A stretch of DNA of 64,000 bases, taken from contig NZ_SADR02000006.1 of NCBI RefSeq assembly GCF_004010325.2, forward strand, positions 124,001 to 188,000. The letters run 5' to 3'. The DNA is from Mesorhizobium sp. M00.F.Ca.ET.216.01.1.1 (GTDB lineage Bacteria; Pseudomonadota; Alphaproteobacteria; Rhizobiales; Rhizobiaceae). Every line of letters begins with the position of its first letter. Position 1 is the first letter of the stretch. Below are positions 47,898-57,249 of this stretch, piece after piece. The notes under the pieces were generated by a model. It searched no databases. It was given only the letters and a program-made list of their open reading frames with translations, and had not been told where the DNA came from. A program made the position numbers and the translations under genes.

Positions 47898-48326
47898 ATG
47901 ATCGAGAAGCTCTTCACCAGGATAGCCAACACGGTGGCTCACTATGCCGGTTTGTCGCCGACATTTGCTGTCTGCTGCCTGATTGTCCTAGGCTGGGCGG
48001 CAACCGGGCCATTCTTCGGCTTTTCGGACACTTGGCAACTCGTCATCAATACCGGCACGACGATCATCACCTTCCTGATGGTGTTTCTCATCCAGAATAC
48101 CCAGAACCGCGACAGTGCGGCGATCCAGACGAAACTCGACGAGTTGATCCTGGTCAGCAGAGCCAAAAACACCTTTATCGGCATCGAGCACCTGACCGAA
48201 TCCGAGGTCGAGGAGATCCGCGAAAAATGTGAACAGGCAGCGAAACGGCATGACCGGAAGGTCGCCGAGACAGCGGTCAAGAAAGCCATGGCGCAAAAGC
48301 GCGGCTCGAAGACGCATGCGGCGTGA
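47898..48326 (+). CDS. Low-affinity iron permease family protein
   Basis: 142 residues. Two membrane helices (about 20-38 and 50-68; VFLIQNTQNRDSAAIQTKLDEL follows) match the bacterial low-affinity iron permease domain. The C-terminus is a charged coiled coil. Iron transport by the bacterial members is not well proven. A T-rich tract runs into the start codon. Confidence 0.82.
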   Translation: MIEKLFTRIANTVAHYAGLSPTFAVCCLIVLGWAATGPFFGFSDTWQLVINTGTTIITFLMVFLIQNTQNRDSAAIQTKLDELILVSRAKNTFIGIEHLTESEVEEIREKCEQAAKRHDRKVAETAVKKAMAQKRGSKTHAA

Positions 48327-48341
48327 GCGTCAGACTAGCTT

Positions 48342-49208
48342 TCAGCCGTCCATGAATGCCGCGAACGCCTCCTTGTGGTCCGGATGCCAGCGCGACAAAG
48401 CAGGGCGGTTCTCGATGATGTCGCCGATCGCCCAGGCCATGCGCTTTTCGTCCATGGACCGTGTCGCCTCGTTGTCGGGACACAGGATGTAGAAGTCGCC
48501 ACGCACCAGCGAGGCCAGCATGAAATCGATGACCTGTTCACCCGTCCAGGCGCCGGCGGGCTTTTCCGTCGCCCCTTCGGTCAGGCCGGTGTAGGTGAAG
48601 CCGGGAATGAGCAGATGCGCTGCGACCTTTGCGCCAGGCTCGTTGCGCAGTGCATGCGCCAGGCCTTCGGTGAAGGTCTTCACGCCAGCCTTGGAGACGT
48701 TGTAGGCAAGGTTGCCAGGCGGCGTGGTGATGCCTTGCTTGGAGCCGGTGTTGACGATCAGGCCCGCCTTGCCGGCCGCCAGCATGCGCGGCGCAAAGGC
48801 CTCGACGCCATGGACGACACCCCAGAAATTGACGTCCAGCAGGCGCCTCCAGGCATCGCGGTTCTCCCAAGGTTTTCCAGGGTTGTTGCCGACGCCGGCA
48901 TTGTTCATCAACAGCGACACCTCGCCGAAGGCTTCGAACGCCTTGTCAGCCAGCCGATCGAGTTCGCCGGACCTCGAGACATCGGTGGCGACAGCGAGCA
49001 CCGCGCCGTTGCCACCAATGGCTGCGACGGCATTGCCAGCCTCATCGAGGCGCGCGCCGCCGATATCGGCCAGCACGATCTTCATGCCCATCGCCGCCAG
49101 CCGTTTGGCCGCGGCAAGGCCGACGCCGCTGGCAGCGCCGGTGATGACGGCGACGTTGCCGAAGGCAAGGGCTGGCAAGGCTGTCTGGATCTCGGCGTCG
49201 GCGGTCAT
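48342..49208 (-). CDS. Short-chain dehydrogenase/reductase
   Basis: 288 residues. The cofactor motif TGAASGVG is at 23-30, NNAG at 102-105, and the catalytic Ser156, Tyr169 and Lys173 are in place (YNVSK). AGGAG precedes the ATG. Substrate unknown. The C-terminal extension (SLVRGDFYILCPDNEATR) is found in a subgroup of rhizobial SDRs. Confidence 0.88.
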   Translation of the reverse strand: MTADAEIQTALPALAFGNVAVITGAASGVGLAAAKRLAAMGMKIVLADIGGARLDEAGNAVAAIGGNGAVLAVATDVSRSGELDRLADKAFEAFGEVSLLMNNAGVGNNPGKPWENRDAWRRLLDVNFWGVVHGVEAFAPRMLAAGKAGLIVNTGSKQGITTPPGNLAYNVSKAGVKTFTEGLAHALRNEPGAKVAAHLLIPGFTYTGLTEGATEKPAGAWTGEQVIDFMLASLVRGDFYILCPDNEATRSMDEKRMAWAIGDIIENRPALSRWHPDHKEAFAAFMDG

Positions 49209-49342
49209 GATTTTGTTCTCCTGTTCTGGCCGCGCCGAACTTAGCGCGGGAAGGGGCCAGTGCAAGCCCGCATCAATGCCTTCGGGTTGACCGCACCGCC
49301 AGGGGCTGCGCATGCTGCCGGCATATAAAGGAGATTTGCCGA

Positions 49343-49624
49343 TTGACCGACTGGATCCAAATCCTGAAAGAACAGACCGCCATCGGCGACCAGATGAGCC
49401 GCGAAGTGCCGCAGATGCTTGCCAATCCCGACATCAGCGAAGCGCAAGTGAGAACGCTGTTCTCGGCGCTCGAAAAGCAGGCGGAATTCGTCGAGAAGCT
49501 GCGCATGGCGCTGGAAAAATTCGGCCATGATTTTTCGGTCATCAAGGCGGCCGAGCGGCTGGAGGAGCGCTATGCCGATCTCGCCGCGTCCGTCGCCGAA
49601 AAGCTGAAGGCGATGCGGAGTTAG
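49343..49624 (+). CDS. Hypothetical helical protein, 93 residues
   Basis: The frame starts at TTG with AAAGGAG upstream. It is entirely helical with heptad-like spacing (LFSALEKQAEFVEKLRMALEKF), which suggests a coiled coil. No signal peptide or membrane segment. Family not recognised. Confidence 0.7.
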   Translation: MTDWIQILKEQTAIGDQMSREVPQMLANPDISEAQVRTLFSALEKQAEFVEKLRMALEKFGHDFSVIKAAERLEERYADLAASVAEKLKAMRS

Positions 49625-49630
49625 CGACGC

Positions 49631-50212
49631 CTATTTCTGTTTTTCGATCAACCGTTCGAAACGCGTGTCCGGCACGAACCAGATCATGGCCACCAGCACG
49701 TAGATCGCGACGCCGATCCAGTGATTGAAAAAGGTCAGCAGGACGGCGGCAATGTAGAGCGCGAGTGAGATTCTCCCCTTGCGGTCACTGCCGATCGCAC
49801 GGGCAAAGGTTGTTTCGTGGCCGTGCAGTCGGTGCAGCGCAACGACGAGGATGCTGTAGGCAGCGGCGCAGAGCGCAAGATCGATACCGTAGACGGCAAC
49901 TGGTACCGGCGCGAAATGGTTCTCGCCCATGAAGGCCGTCGTCGCCGGCATCAGCGACAGCCAGAACAGCAGGTTGAGGTTTGCCCACAGCACCCACCCG
50001 TCGACCCGCTGCACGGTGTGGAACATGTTGTGCAGATTGTTCCAGTAGATGCCGACATAGATGAAGGACAAGACGTAGCTGAGGAAAACGGGCCACAACG
50101 GCGCCAGGGCGGAAAAATCCTCGCCATGCGGCACCTTCAGTTCCAGCACCATGATGGTGATGATGATGGCGACGACGCCATCGGTGAATGCCTCGACCCT
50201 GCTTTTGCCCAT
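49631..50212 (-). CDS. TMEM175/DUF1211-like potassium channel protein
   Basis: 193 residues with six membrane helices. The first helix carries RVEAFTDGVVAIIIT, the variant of the FSD motif that forms the selectivity gate in TMEM175 proteins. Bacterial members conduct K+. It is divergent from the MFS pseudogene. Confidence 0.85.
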   Translation of the reverse strand: MGKSRVEAFTDGVVAIIITIMVLELKVPHGEDFSALAPLWPVFLSYVLSFIYVGIYWNNLHNMFHTVQRVDGWVLWANLNLLFWLSLMPATTAFMGENHFAPVPVAVYGIDLALCAAAYSILVVALHRLHGHETTFARAIGSDRKGRISLALYIAAVLLTFFNHWIGVAIYVLVAMIWFVPDTRFERLIEKQK

Positions 50213-50368
50213 GGATTCTCCCCTGTCGATGAACCGAAGTTAGGGGAGGAAATCGCCGAGCGCCATACTGCCAAACTTGTCAGGAGCGGGTTTGGGCAAG
50301 GGAACGTCTATCACTAAATAAATAGGCGCCGGGCTGGCATTTCCCGAAAAGAAAAAGAAGAGGTCGAA

Positions 50369-51568
50369 ATGGCCATCAATGCTCAAGCCATGACGCGCGA
50401 CAACGAACTCGACGGCAATGCCGCAATGGCCGTCGCTGCCGCCATGATCGCGATCCTTTTCGCCGGCAGCACGGCGCTGACGCCGCTGTATGTCATCTAC
50501 AAGCAGGCGTTCGCTTTCTCGCAGATCACGCTGGCGCTGGTCTATGCCGTCTATGTGATCGGCAATCTGGCGGCACTTTTGGTTTTCGGGCGGCTTTCCG
50601 ACGTCGTCGGCCGCCGTCCCGCCGCCTTGGCATCGATGACAGTGGCCGTGGTCAGCGCGCTGTGCTTCCTCTTCGCCGAAAATGTCGCCTGGCTGGAGAT
50701 CGCCCGGATCCTGAGCGGGCTGGGCATAGGCGTTGGTGCGGGAGCCGGCACCGCCTGGCTCGCCGAGCTGATCGAAAACGACGACAAGTCGCGCGCTGCC
50801 GTCATCGCCACCAGCACCAATTTTCTCAGGGCTAGGTCTTGGCGCGCTGGTCTCCGGGCTGCTTGCCGAATATGCGCCCTGGCCGCTCAGGCTGACGTTT
50901 GCCGTCTATCTGACGCTGCTTGTCCTGGTCACCGTGCTGATCTGGCGCACGCGGGAGACCGTTTCGCGGCCAGGAAAACTGGCTGAGGTCTCGATGCGGC
51001 CACGGCTTTCGGTTCCCGCAGACATCCGCGCGCGCTTCGTGCGCCCGCGGTGACCGGCTTCGGCGCCATGGCACTGGTCGGATTTTACGCTGCGCTCGCG
51101 CCAAGCATCCTGGCGCAGCAGCTGGACGTGACCAATCACGCCGAAGCGGGCGGGTTGTTCTTCGAATTGTCGATCGTAGCCATTGTGGCGACGACCCGTC
51201 TCTCGAGCCGCGCCACCATGCTGGCGGCGCTGGTGCTGATGATCCCGACTGTTGCCCTGATCGTTGCAGCCCAAGTCTTCGCGTCGATGGCCGTCATGAT
51301 CGCCGGCACTGCATTGTGCGGGGTGGCGGCCGCGTTCGGCTATCGCGGCGGGCTGCAAGTGGTGAACCAGCTCGCACCGGCCGGCCGCCGCGCCGAGGTG
51401 GTGTCGGCCTTCTTCGTCTGCTGCTTTTGCGGCAACGCGCTGCCGGTCATCGGCATCGGCGTTCTGTCGAGCTGGACGAGCGCGACGACGGCAAGCCTGG
51501 CCTTTGCCGGTATGATCACGGTCTTTTCGCTGGTGGCGTTGGGGTTCGGCGCGAAATACGTGCGGTGA
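50369..51568 (+). pseudogene. MFS transporter broken by two compensating frameshifts
   Basis: The first part (50369 to about 50827) begins MAINAQAMTRDN and carries GRLSDVVGRRPAALASM, the MFS signature. At about 50828 one extra base (A in CTCAGGG) shifts the frame; the next 220 bp still encode membrane-protein sequence (GALVSGLLAEYAPWPLRL). Near 51043-51049 one base is missing and the original frame returns to end at 51568. Together they would give about 399 residues, a normal length. Either a recent decay or base-calling errors explains this. Confidence 0.75.
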
Positions 51569-51583
51569 GCCACTGAAATCCGC

Positions 51584-53056
51584 TCAGCCGTTCGGTGTCT
51601 CGGGCGACAGATGCGCACGCTGGCGCGGCACGCCTAATCCAGTGTCCGGCGGCTCGCCGGCAGCGGGCCGGCCCTCGATCATGTGCATGCTGCGCCAGCG
51701 GCCGAAGCGATAATAGGCGGCCGCCAGCGCCAGTGAGGTGATCGAGCCGGCCGGGAAGCTCCACCACAGCGCTTCCTCGCCGATGACGCTTCGGAAGAAA
51801 TAGGCAAAGCCTGTACGCACGATAAGCACCGAGATGACCAGGATGATCAACGGCGGCATCACCGCGCCGGTGGCGCGCACAGTAGCGAACAGCACGATGG
51901 TGACGCCGAATAGGATGAAGGACCATGACGCAACCTTGTTGATGTGGGCGGCGATGTCGATCGCGGCACTATCGGTGCTGAGGAAGAGGCTGAGCACCGC
52001 ACGGTCGAAGACGAAAAGCAGCGCGACCAGCGCGCCGGTCAGGACGAGGTTGAAGCCGACGCCCGAGGCAGCGACCTGTCCGATCCGGTCCCAGCGTCCG
52101 GCGCCGACATTCTGCGCCGCCATCGAGGAGACCGCGGCGCCGATGGCGAGAGCCGGCATCTGGATGTAGGTCCAGAGCTGCGCGGCGATGCCGTAGGCGG
52201 CCGCGACCTGCGAGCCATAGGAATTGACGATGCCCATCACCGTCAACGCCGCGGCCGAGACCACGATCATCTGCAGGCCCATCGGCACGCCCTTGAAGAC
52301 GACGGTGCGCAGCAGCGCCGGGTCCGGCCGCAGCAGGGCGAGATTGGCGCCGGCCAGGCGCAGCGGGTGCTTGCGCGCGTAGAGCACAATGAGGATGGCG
52401 ATCACGCTCACCGTCTGGCCGATCAGCGTCGCGGTGGCCGATCCGGCAATGCCGAGTTCGGGGAATGGACCGATGCCGCGGATGAGCAGCGGGTTGAGTA
52501 CGATGTCGAGCAGGACGGCGAGCGCCATGAAGACAAATGGTGTGCGCGAATCGCCGGCACCGCGCAGCACTGTCATGACGAAGGAGAGCAGATTCATCAT
52601 CGGCACGGCGACGAAGATGATGCGCAGATAGGAGCGGGCCAGCGGCAGCGCGTCGGCCGGCGTGCCAAGCGTGTTGAGGATGGCATCGACCCAGACCCAG
52701 CCGCAGACCGCGAACACCACAGAGACCATGAAGAAGAAGGTGGCGCTGGTGCCGACGATGCGGCGGGCCTCGGGCAGGTCGCGGGCGCCAACCGATTGCG
52801 CAACGAGGATGGTGGCCGCCATGCCGATGCCGAACACCGTGCCGAGGATGAGAAACAGCACAAGATTGGCGTTGGAGGTTGCGGTCAGCGCCGCTTCACC
52901 GAGGAAGCGGCCGACCCAGACGGCATTGATCGCGCCGTTGAGCGACTGCAGCACGTTGGAACCGAGCACCGGCAGGGCGAACAGCAAAAGCGTGCGCGGG
53001 ATGGGGCCGCTGGTGAGGTCGCCGGTTCGCCGGCGCGTGGGCATCTTCTCGTCCAT
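51584..53056 (-). CDS. MATE family multidrug/sodium efflux transporter
   Basis: 490 residues and about twelve membrane helices in two MatE halves. The first helix region LLLFALPVLGSNVLQSLNGAI and GAGDSRTPF near 165 match the NorM/DinF type. The start at 53056 (MDEKMP) is chosen over an in-frame TTG at 53083; a Met at 53044 is possible. Confidence 0.9.
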   Translation of the reverse strand: MDEKMPTRRRTGDLTSGPIPRTLLLFALPVLGSNVLQSLNGAINAVWVGRFLGEAALTATSNANLVLFLILGTVFGIGMAATILVAQSVGARDLPEARRIVGTSATFFFMVSVVFAVCGWVWVDAILNTLGTPADALPLARSYLRIIFVAVPMMNLLSFVMTVLRGAGDSRTPFVFMALAVLLDIVLNPLLIRGIGPFPELGIAGSATATLIGQTVSVIAILIVLYARKHPLRLAGANLALLRPDPALLRTVVFKGVPMGLQMIVVSAAALTVMGIVNSYGSQVAAAYGIAAQLWTYIQMPALAIGAAVSSMAAQNVGAGRWDRIGQVAASGVGFNLVLTGALVALLFVFDRAVLSLFLSTDSAAIDIAAHINKVASWSFILFGVTIVLFATVRATGAVMPPLIILVISVLIVRTGFAYFFRSVIGEEALWWSFPAGSITSLALAAAYYRFGRWRSMHMIEGRPAAGEPPDTGLGVPRQRAHLSPETPNG

Positions 53057-53179
53057 GGCGGGGCAGTTCGGCAAAGGGCTCAATTGAATCAGGCCCGCGA
53101 TGATATCGCAGGCCTGTCTCGCATGCAGCCTTTTGCAGGGTAGGGCGGGTTGCCAAGAGCACCCGCCCGCATGGCATTG

Positions 53180-54676
53180 CTACTTCGCGGCGAGGGTATT
53201 TCCCGAGAGGCCGGGGAGCGTCACCTGATAGACCAGGAACATGGTGTCGACATCGGCGCCGTCCTCGGCCTTGTAGGGCGCGCCGACCTGGAAGCCGTCC
53301 TGGGTGAGGAAGTCGTTGTCGTTGGCGACGAACAGGAAATAGTCGTCGGGCAGCTTCGGATCGAGCACGCTGACCACCGACATCGCCTCCCACTTCTCCG
53401 AGAGGTTGTCGCGGTCGTTGGGGGCGCCATTGTGCAGGCCGAAGCGGGCGAGTTCGCCCTTGTCGTTGATGTCGATGAACGGCATCAGCTTCGCCGGCGT
53501 CACCGACGGGTCGAGCACGCCCTTGGGCGCGACCGGCTTGTCGGCAGCGTCGAAGCCGCTGCCGACGATGTCGGTTGCGCCAGAGAGATCGACGACGGCG
53601 ATTTCGCGATGGAGCGAGGTGTCGCCCTTCAGCCCCTGGCCGTTGCCGCTGTCGCGCGCCAGCATCAGGAAGGTTTTCTCCGACAGCGCCACGATCTCGC
53701 TCTGCGCCGCCACTTTGGTCTTGCCCTTGGCGTCGGTGAACACCGGCAGCGGCACGACATATTCATGCGCCAGCTTGAGGTGGGCGGGGTCGGAAGCATC
53801 ATAGACCAACGCGCGCGTGTTCTGGCGCGTCGCGGGCGAATCGCCGCCATCCTGCCTCGGCGCCGACTGCAGCACCGCGATCAGGAACTTGCCGTCTGGC
53901 GTCAGCGCCATGCCTTCGAGGCCCTGATTGTTCTGGCGGCCGGTTTCAGGATCCTTCGGATCGGGCTCGGCAGCGCCGGGGCCCGGATTGTCCGAGGCGA
54001 AATTGGGCGCGCCATGGCGCATCGGCACCAAGGCGGCAGGCGGCTGTGTGGCCGACAGGAGATGGCCGTCGGCCGAGAAGCGGTAGATGTTCGGGCCATA
54101 CTCGTCGGAGATGAACATGGTGCCGTCGGGCAGCCGAACGATCGCCTCGTTGTCGAGTGCGAGCTTGCCGTTGGCCTCGGGCAGCACCGGCATCTCATCG
54201 GTGGCGGCGCGCACACCGTTGAGCGGATCGAGGCCGGTGGCGTCCGCATTCTTGTCGTCGGTCAGCAGCATGGTGTCGGCAAGCGTCGCCTTGAGGCCCG
54301 ATTGTTCCTGTCCGGCGGCCGCTGCTGCACCCGGTGCCGTCGGGGCCAGCTCGATGGCAATCGTGTTGAGGCGTGGCCGGTAGTCGGTGGTGCCGCCAAC
54401 ATTGTAGCCGCGGTCCGGCAGCAGCCAGAGCGAACCCTTGTAGCCGTCCGCGCCATGTGTCCAGCCGGCAGCGTCAATCGACATGCCGGAGCCGGAGCCA
54501 AAGGTTTCGCCGAACTTGTCTTTCTGGCCGGCCGGAATGCGGCCGACGCCGACCAGTCCCTTATTGACGAAAGCGACGCCGACGGCTCCGCGACTGCCGG
54601 CGGCGAGCGCCGGCGTCAAGGCGGTGAACAAAGCGAGTGCGGCGCCGAGCGCGGCGGTTCGGTTAAGATGTTTCAT
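53180..54676 (-). CDS. Esterase-like activity of phytase family protein
   Basis: 498 residues with a Sec signal peptide (1-26, ending ALAA). The beta-propeller-like body contains LWLLPDRGYN, DNEAIVRLPDG, FISDEYGPNIYRF and NNQGLEGMALTPDG, hallmarks of the phytase-like domain found in alkaline phosphatase-type secreted esterases. Substrate unknown. AGGGGAT precedes the ATG. Confidence 0.87.
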   Translation of the reverse strand: MKHLNRTAALGAALALFTALTPALAAGSRGAVGVAFVNKGLVGVGRIPAGQKDKFGETFGSGSGMSIDAAGWTHGADGYKGSLWLLPDRGYNVGGTTDYRPRLNTIAIELAPTAPGAAAAAGQEQSGLKATLADTMLLTDDKNADATGLDPLNGVRAATDEMPVLPEANGKLALDNEAIVRLPDGTMFISDEYGPNIYRFSADGHLLSATQPPAALVPMRHGAPNFASDNPGPGAAEPDPKDPETGRQNNQGLEGMALTPDGKFLIAVLQSAPRQDGGDSPATRQNTRALVYDASDPAHLKLAHEYVVPLPVFTDAKGKTKVAAQSEIVALSEKTFLMLARDSGNGQGLKGDTSLHREIAVVDLSGATDIVGSGFDAADKPVAPKGVLDPSVTPAKLMPFIDINDKGELARFGLHNGAPNDRDNLSEKWEAMSVVSVLDPKLPDDYFLFVANDNDFLTQDGFQVGAPYKAEDGADVDTMFLVYQVTLPGLSGNTLAAK

Positions 54677-54810
54677 GGATATCCCCTTGTGACGAGCATG
54701 CCGGAGCGGCGAAAAACCTGAAAGGCGCCGCATCGACGGTGCCGCCGGCGCCTTTCCGTAAAGTGGTCTAGGACGCGAACATGATGCTTGCGTGACAAGC
54801 GCCGGTTCTT

Positions 54811-54987
54811 CCCTTCGCCCCTTGTGGGAGAAGGTGGCCGAGCGCAGCTCGGTTGCTGGAAGATCGCCGCGCTCAAGGCGTAAGCGCTTCAAATAATTCG
54901 ATGTTTTCATGCTGAGTTTCTTCCAGCACCCCTCATCCGTCTCGGCGCTGACGCGCCGATCCACCTTCTCCCACAAGGGGCGAAGGA
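54811..54987. repeat. Intergenic palindromic repeat with 25-bp perfect ends
   Basis: Ends 54813-54837 and 54961-54985 are perfect inverted copies, containing CCCCTTGTGGGAGAAGG. The middle holds smaller dyads such as CGGCGCTGACGCGCCG. It fills most of the 324-bp gap between the phytase-like gene and the LacI gene. The CCTTGTGGG core is shared with the element inserted in the hydantoinase gene. Confidence 0.85.
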
Positions 54988-55000
54988 AGAGGCGCCCCGA

Positions 55001-56056
55001 TCAATCGCTGTCGCGCGCGATCAGTTCCAGCGGCCAGACCTCGTGGATGATCCGCGCGCCATCGGTGCCGGCGTAGGCCGGGATCGACGCCAGTAGCATT
55101 TCGGCCAGCCGCCGCCCCATCGGCTCCAGCGGAGGGCGAAAGGCGGTCAGCGCCGGCGAGAAATAGCGGCAGAGCGGCGTGTCGACGATGACGATCACCG
55201 CGATGTCGTGGCCTGGCTTGATGCCGATCTCGGCCAGCGCCTTGCAGCCGCCGAGCGCCATCGCGTCATTGTTGAAGATGACAGCGGTCGGCGGGTCCTT
55301 GGAGTTCATCACCTGCGGCATCACTTCGTAGCCGCCGGCCTCGTTGATGAAGCCGTCGGCTATCAGCCCGGGGTCGACCTCGATGCCGTGCCGCTGCAAG
55401 GCCTTGCAGTAGCCGTCCAGGAACAGATAGCCGAAATTGAGGTTGAGAGAAGGGCGGATGGCGGCAATGCGGCGATGGCCGCGCGCCACCAGACGGTCGA
55501 CCGCATCGGCGCCAGCCTTTTCGAAATCGAGGTCGAGCGAGGGATAGGACTTGCCGCCGGAAAGGCTGCGGCCGAGCGTCGCGAACGGGAAGCCGACCTC
55601 GCTGAGATAGTCGATGCGTTCATCCTCGCGCCGCGTCCAGGCCAGCACCACCGCATCGGCCCGACGCGTCTCGACGACGCGGCGCAGGCGCTCCTGCTGA
55701 TAGTCGCCCGGCGCGCCCATCACCACGATCAGGTCGAGCCCGCTTTCGGCGAGCCTGGCCTGCAGCCCGGTCAGGAACGGAATGAAAAACGGCTCGCCAT
55801 ATTGCTGGTCGCCCGGATGCGGCTGCAGCATGAAAGCGATCGAATGGGTGGCACCGCGCCGCAAGCTGCGGCCTGACTGGTTCGGTGAATAGTTCAGCTT
55901 CTTTGCCGCATCGAGCACGCGCTGGCGCGTGTCGGCATTGACGTCGGCGCGGCCGTTGAGCGCGCGCGACACGGTGCCGATCGAAATGTTCAGGTGACGC
56001 GCAAGGTCGTGGATGCTGGACGCCAAAGGACGGTTCTCCTGCTTCTTGGCTATCAT
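55001..56056 (-). CDS. LacI-family transcriptional repressor
   Basis: 351 residues. The HTH is at 14-60 (SIHDLARHLNISIGTVSRAL plus the hinge DAAKKLNYSPNQSGRSLR), followed by a periplasmic-binding-like effector domain. It is divergent from the sugar operon and a perfect palindrome of LacI type sits between them. A basic stretch ahead of the HTH is short. Effector unknown. Confidence 0.92.
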   Translation of the reverse strand: MIAKKQENRPLASSIHDLARHLNISIGTVSRALNGRADVNADTRQRVLDAAKKLNYSPNQSGRSLRRGATHSIAFMLQPHPGDQQYGEPFFIPFLTGLQARLAESGLDLIVVMGAPGDYQQERLRRVVETRRADAVVLAWTRREDERIDYLSEVGFPFATLGRSLSGGKSYPSLDLDFEKAGADAVDRLVARGHRRIAAIRPSLNLNFGYLFLDGYCKALQRHGIEVDPGLIADGFINEAGGYEVMPQVMNSKDPPTAVIFNNDAMALGGCKALAEIGIKPGHDIAVIVIVDTPLCRYFSPALTAFRPPLEPMGRRLAEMLLASIPAYAGTDGARIIHEVWPLELIARDSD

Positions 56057-56135
56057 CGGCTGCTCTTCAGGCCAAGGCGACAAAGACGATTTTCGCTAAT
56101 GGCCAATTGACATTCTACGCCTTCGGGTGTGTTCT

Positions 56136-56149
56136 CGTAAACGTTTACG
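56136..56149. promoter_or_regulatory. LacI-type operator between the repressor and the sugar operon
   Basis: CGTAAACGTTTACG is a perfect 14-bp palindrome with the central CG expected for LacI/GalR family operators. A second half site TGTTTACG follows at 56155-56162. It lies 80 bp from the repressor start and 71 bp from the oxidoreductase start. Confidence 0.85.
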
Positions 56150-56220
56150 GAAAATGTTTACGGCCATGCCGTGAATGCCGTGACGATCGGTCTGGAGGGA
56201 CCGAACGGGAGGAGTGCCGG

Positions 56221-57249
56221 ATGATGGATGCCGTCCTGGTCGGCTGTGGAGCGATGAGCAAGGCCTGGCTCGATGCGGCCAGGCAGATTGCCGGGCTTAT
56301 CATTGTCGGCCTTGTCGATCTCGACGCCGACAGGGCGCGGGCGAGGGCGCGCGAATACGACCTCTCGGGCGCCGTCATCGGAACCAGCCTCGACGCGGTC
56401 CTGGACCAGACCAGGCCGCAGGCGGTGTTCGACGTTGTGGTTCCGGCCGCCCGCCGCGAGGTTGCGTTTTCCGCCTTTGCCCATCATTGCCACCTGCTGA
56501 CCGAAAAGCCGCTCGCCGACAGCCACGACAATGCGCGCGCCATCGTCGAGGCGGCCCGCCGCGCCGGGCGTATTCACGCCGTCGTCCAGAACCGCCGCTA
56601 TGTCGCCAATGTCAGGCGCATCCGGCGCTTTCTCGATTCGGGCGCCATCGGCGCGCCGACCAGCATCCACGCCGATTTCTTCGTCGCGCCGCATTTTGGC
56701 GGCTTTCGCGAGGAGATGCGCCATGTGCTGCTGCTCGACATGGCGATCCACACATTCGACGCCGCCCGCTATATGGTCGGCGGCGAGCCAGCCGGCGTCT
56801 ATTGCCAGGAATGGGAGCCGGCCAACTCCTGGTACCGGCAGGGGTCATCGGCCACCGCCGTCTTCGATCTCGGCGGCAAGCTGTTCACCTATGCCGGCAG
56901 CTGGTGCGCCGACGGGTTCCGCACCAGCTGGGAGAGCACATGGCGCATCGTCGCCGAGCGCGGCAGCCTGGTCTGGGACGGCGAGGACACCTTGAAGGCG
57001 GAAGTCGTGCGGCCGGTCCGTGAAGGCCTGTTCGACCGCACCGAGCCGGTCGCCGTGTCGCCGCTCGACCCCACAGACCGCATCGGCGGCCATCTCGGCA
57101 TCATCGAGGATTTCATGCGCGCCGTAGAAACCGGCAGCGAGCCGGAGACGCGCGGCTCCGACAACATCAAGAGCCTGGCCATGGTCTTCGCTGCGATCGA
57201 GAGCGCCGAAACCGGGCGCCGGGTCGCAATCGCACAGGAAGGACGATGA
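56221..57249 (+). CDS. Gfo/Idh/MocA family oxidoreductase
   Basis: 342 residues. The Rossmann loop VGCGAMS is at 6-12, the EKPLADS motif near 94 carries the conserved EKP lysine, and DMAIHTFDAARYM holds the catalytic Asp/His pair. It probably oxidises a sugar or cyclitol with NAD(P). GGAGGAG precedes the ATG. First gene of the operon controlled by the LacI repressor; overlaps the next gene by ATGA. Confidence 0.92.
   Translation: MMDAVLVGCGAMSKAWLDAARQIAGLIIVGLVDLDADRARARAREYDLSGAVIGTSLDAVLDQTRPQAVFDVVVPAARREVAFSAFAHHCHLLTEKPLADSHDNARAIVEAARRAGRIHAVVQNRRYVANVRRIRRFLDSGAIGAPTSIHADFFVAPHFGGFREEMRHVLLLDMAIHTFDAARYMVGGEPAGVYCQEWEPANSWYRQGSSATAVFDLGGKLFTYAGSWCADGFRTSWESTWRIVAERGSLVWDGEDTLKAEVVRPVREGLFDRTEPVAVSPLDPTDRIGGHLGIIEDFMRAVETGSEPETRGSDNIKSLAMVFAAIESAETGRRVAIAQEGR

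Noticed and set aside
47623..47901. 92-codon open frame in the gap before the iron permease-like gene
   Set aside because: No ribosome binding site, no protein-like pattern, and it covers the strong hairpins.
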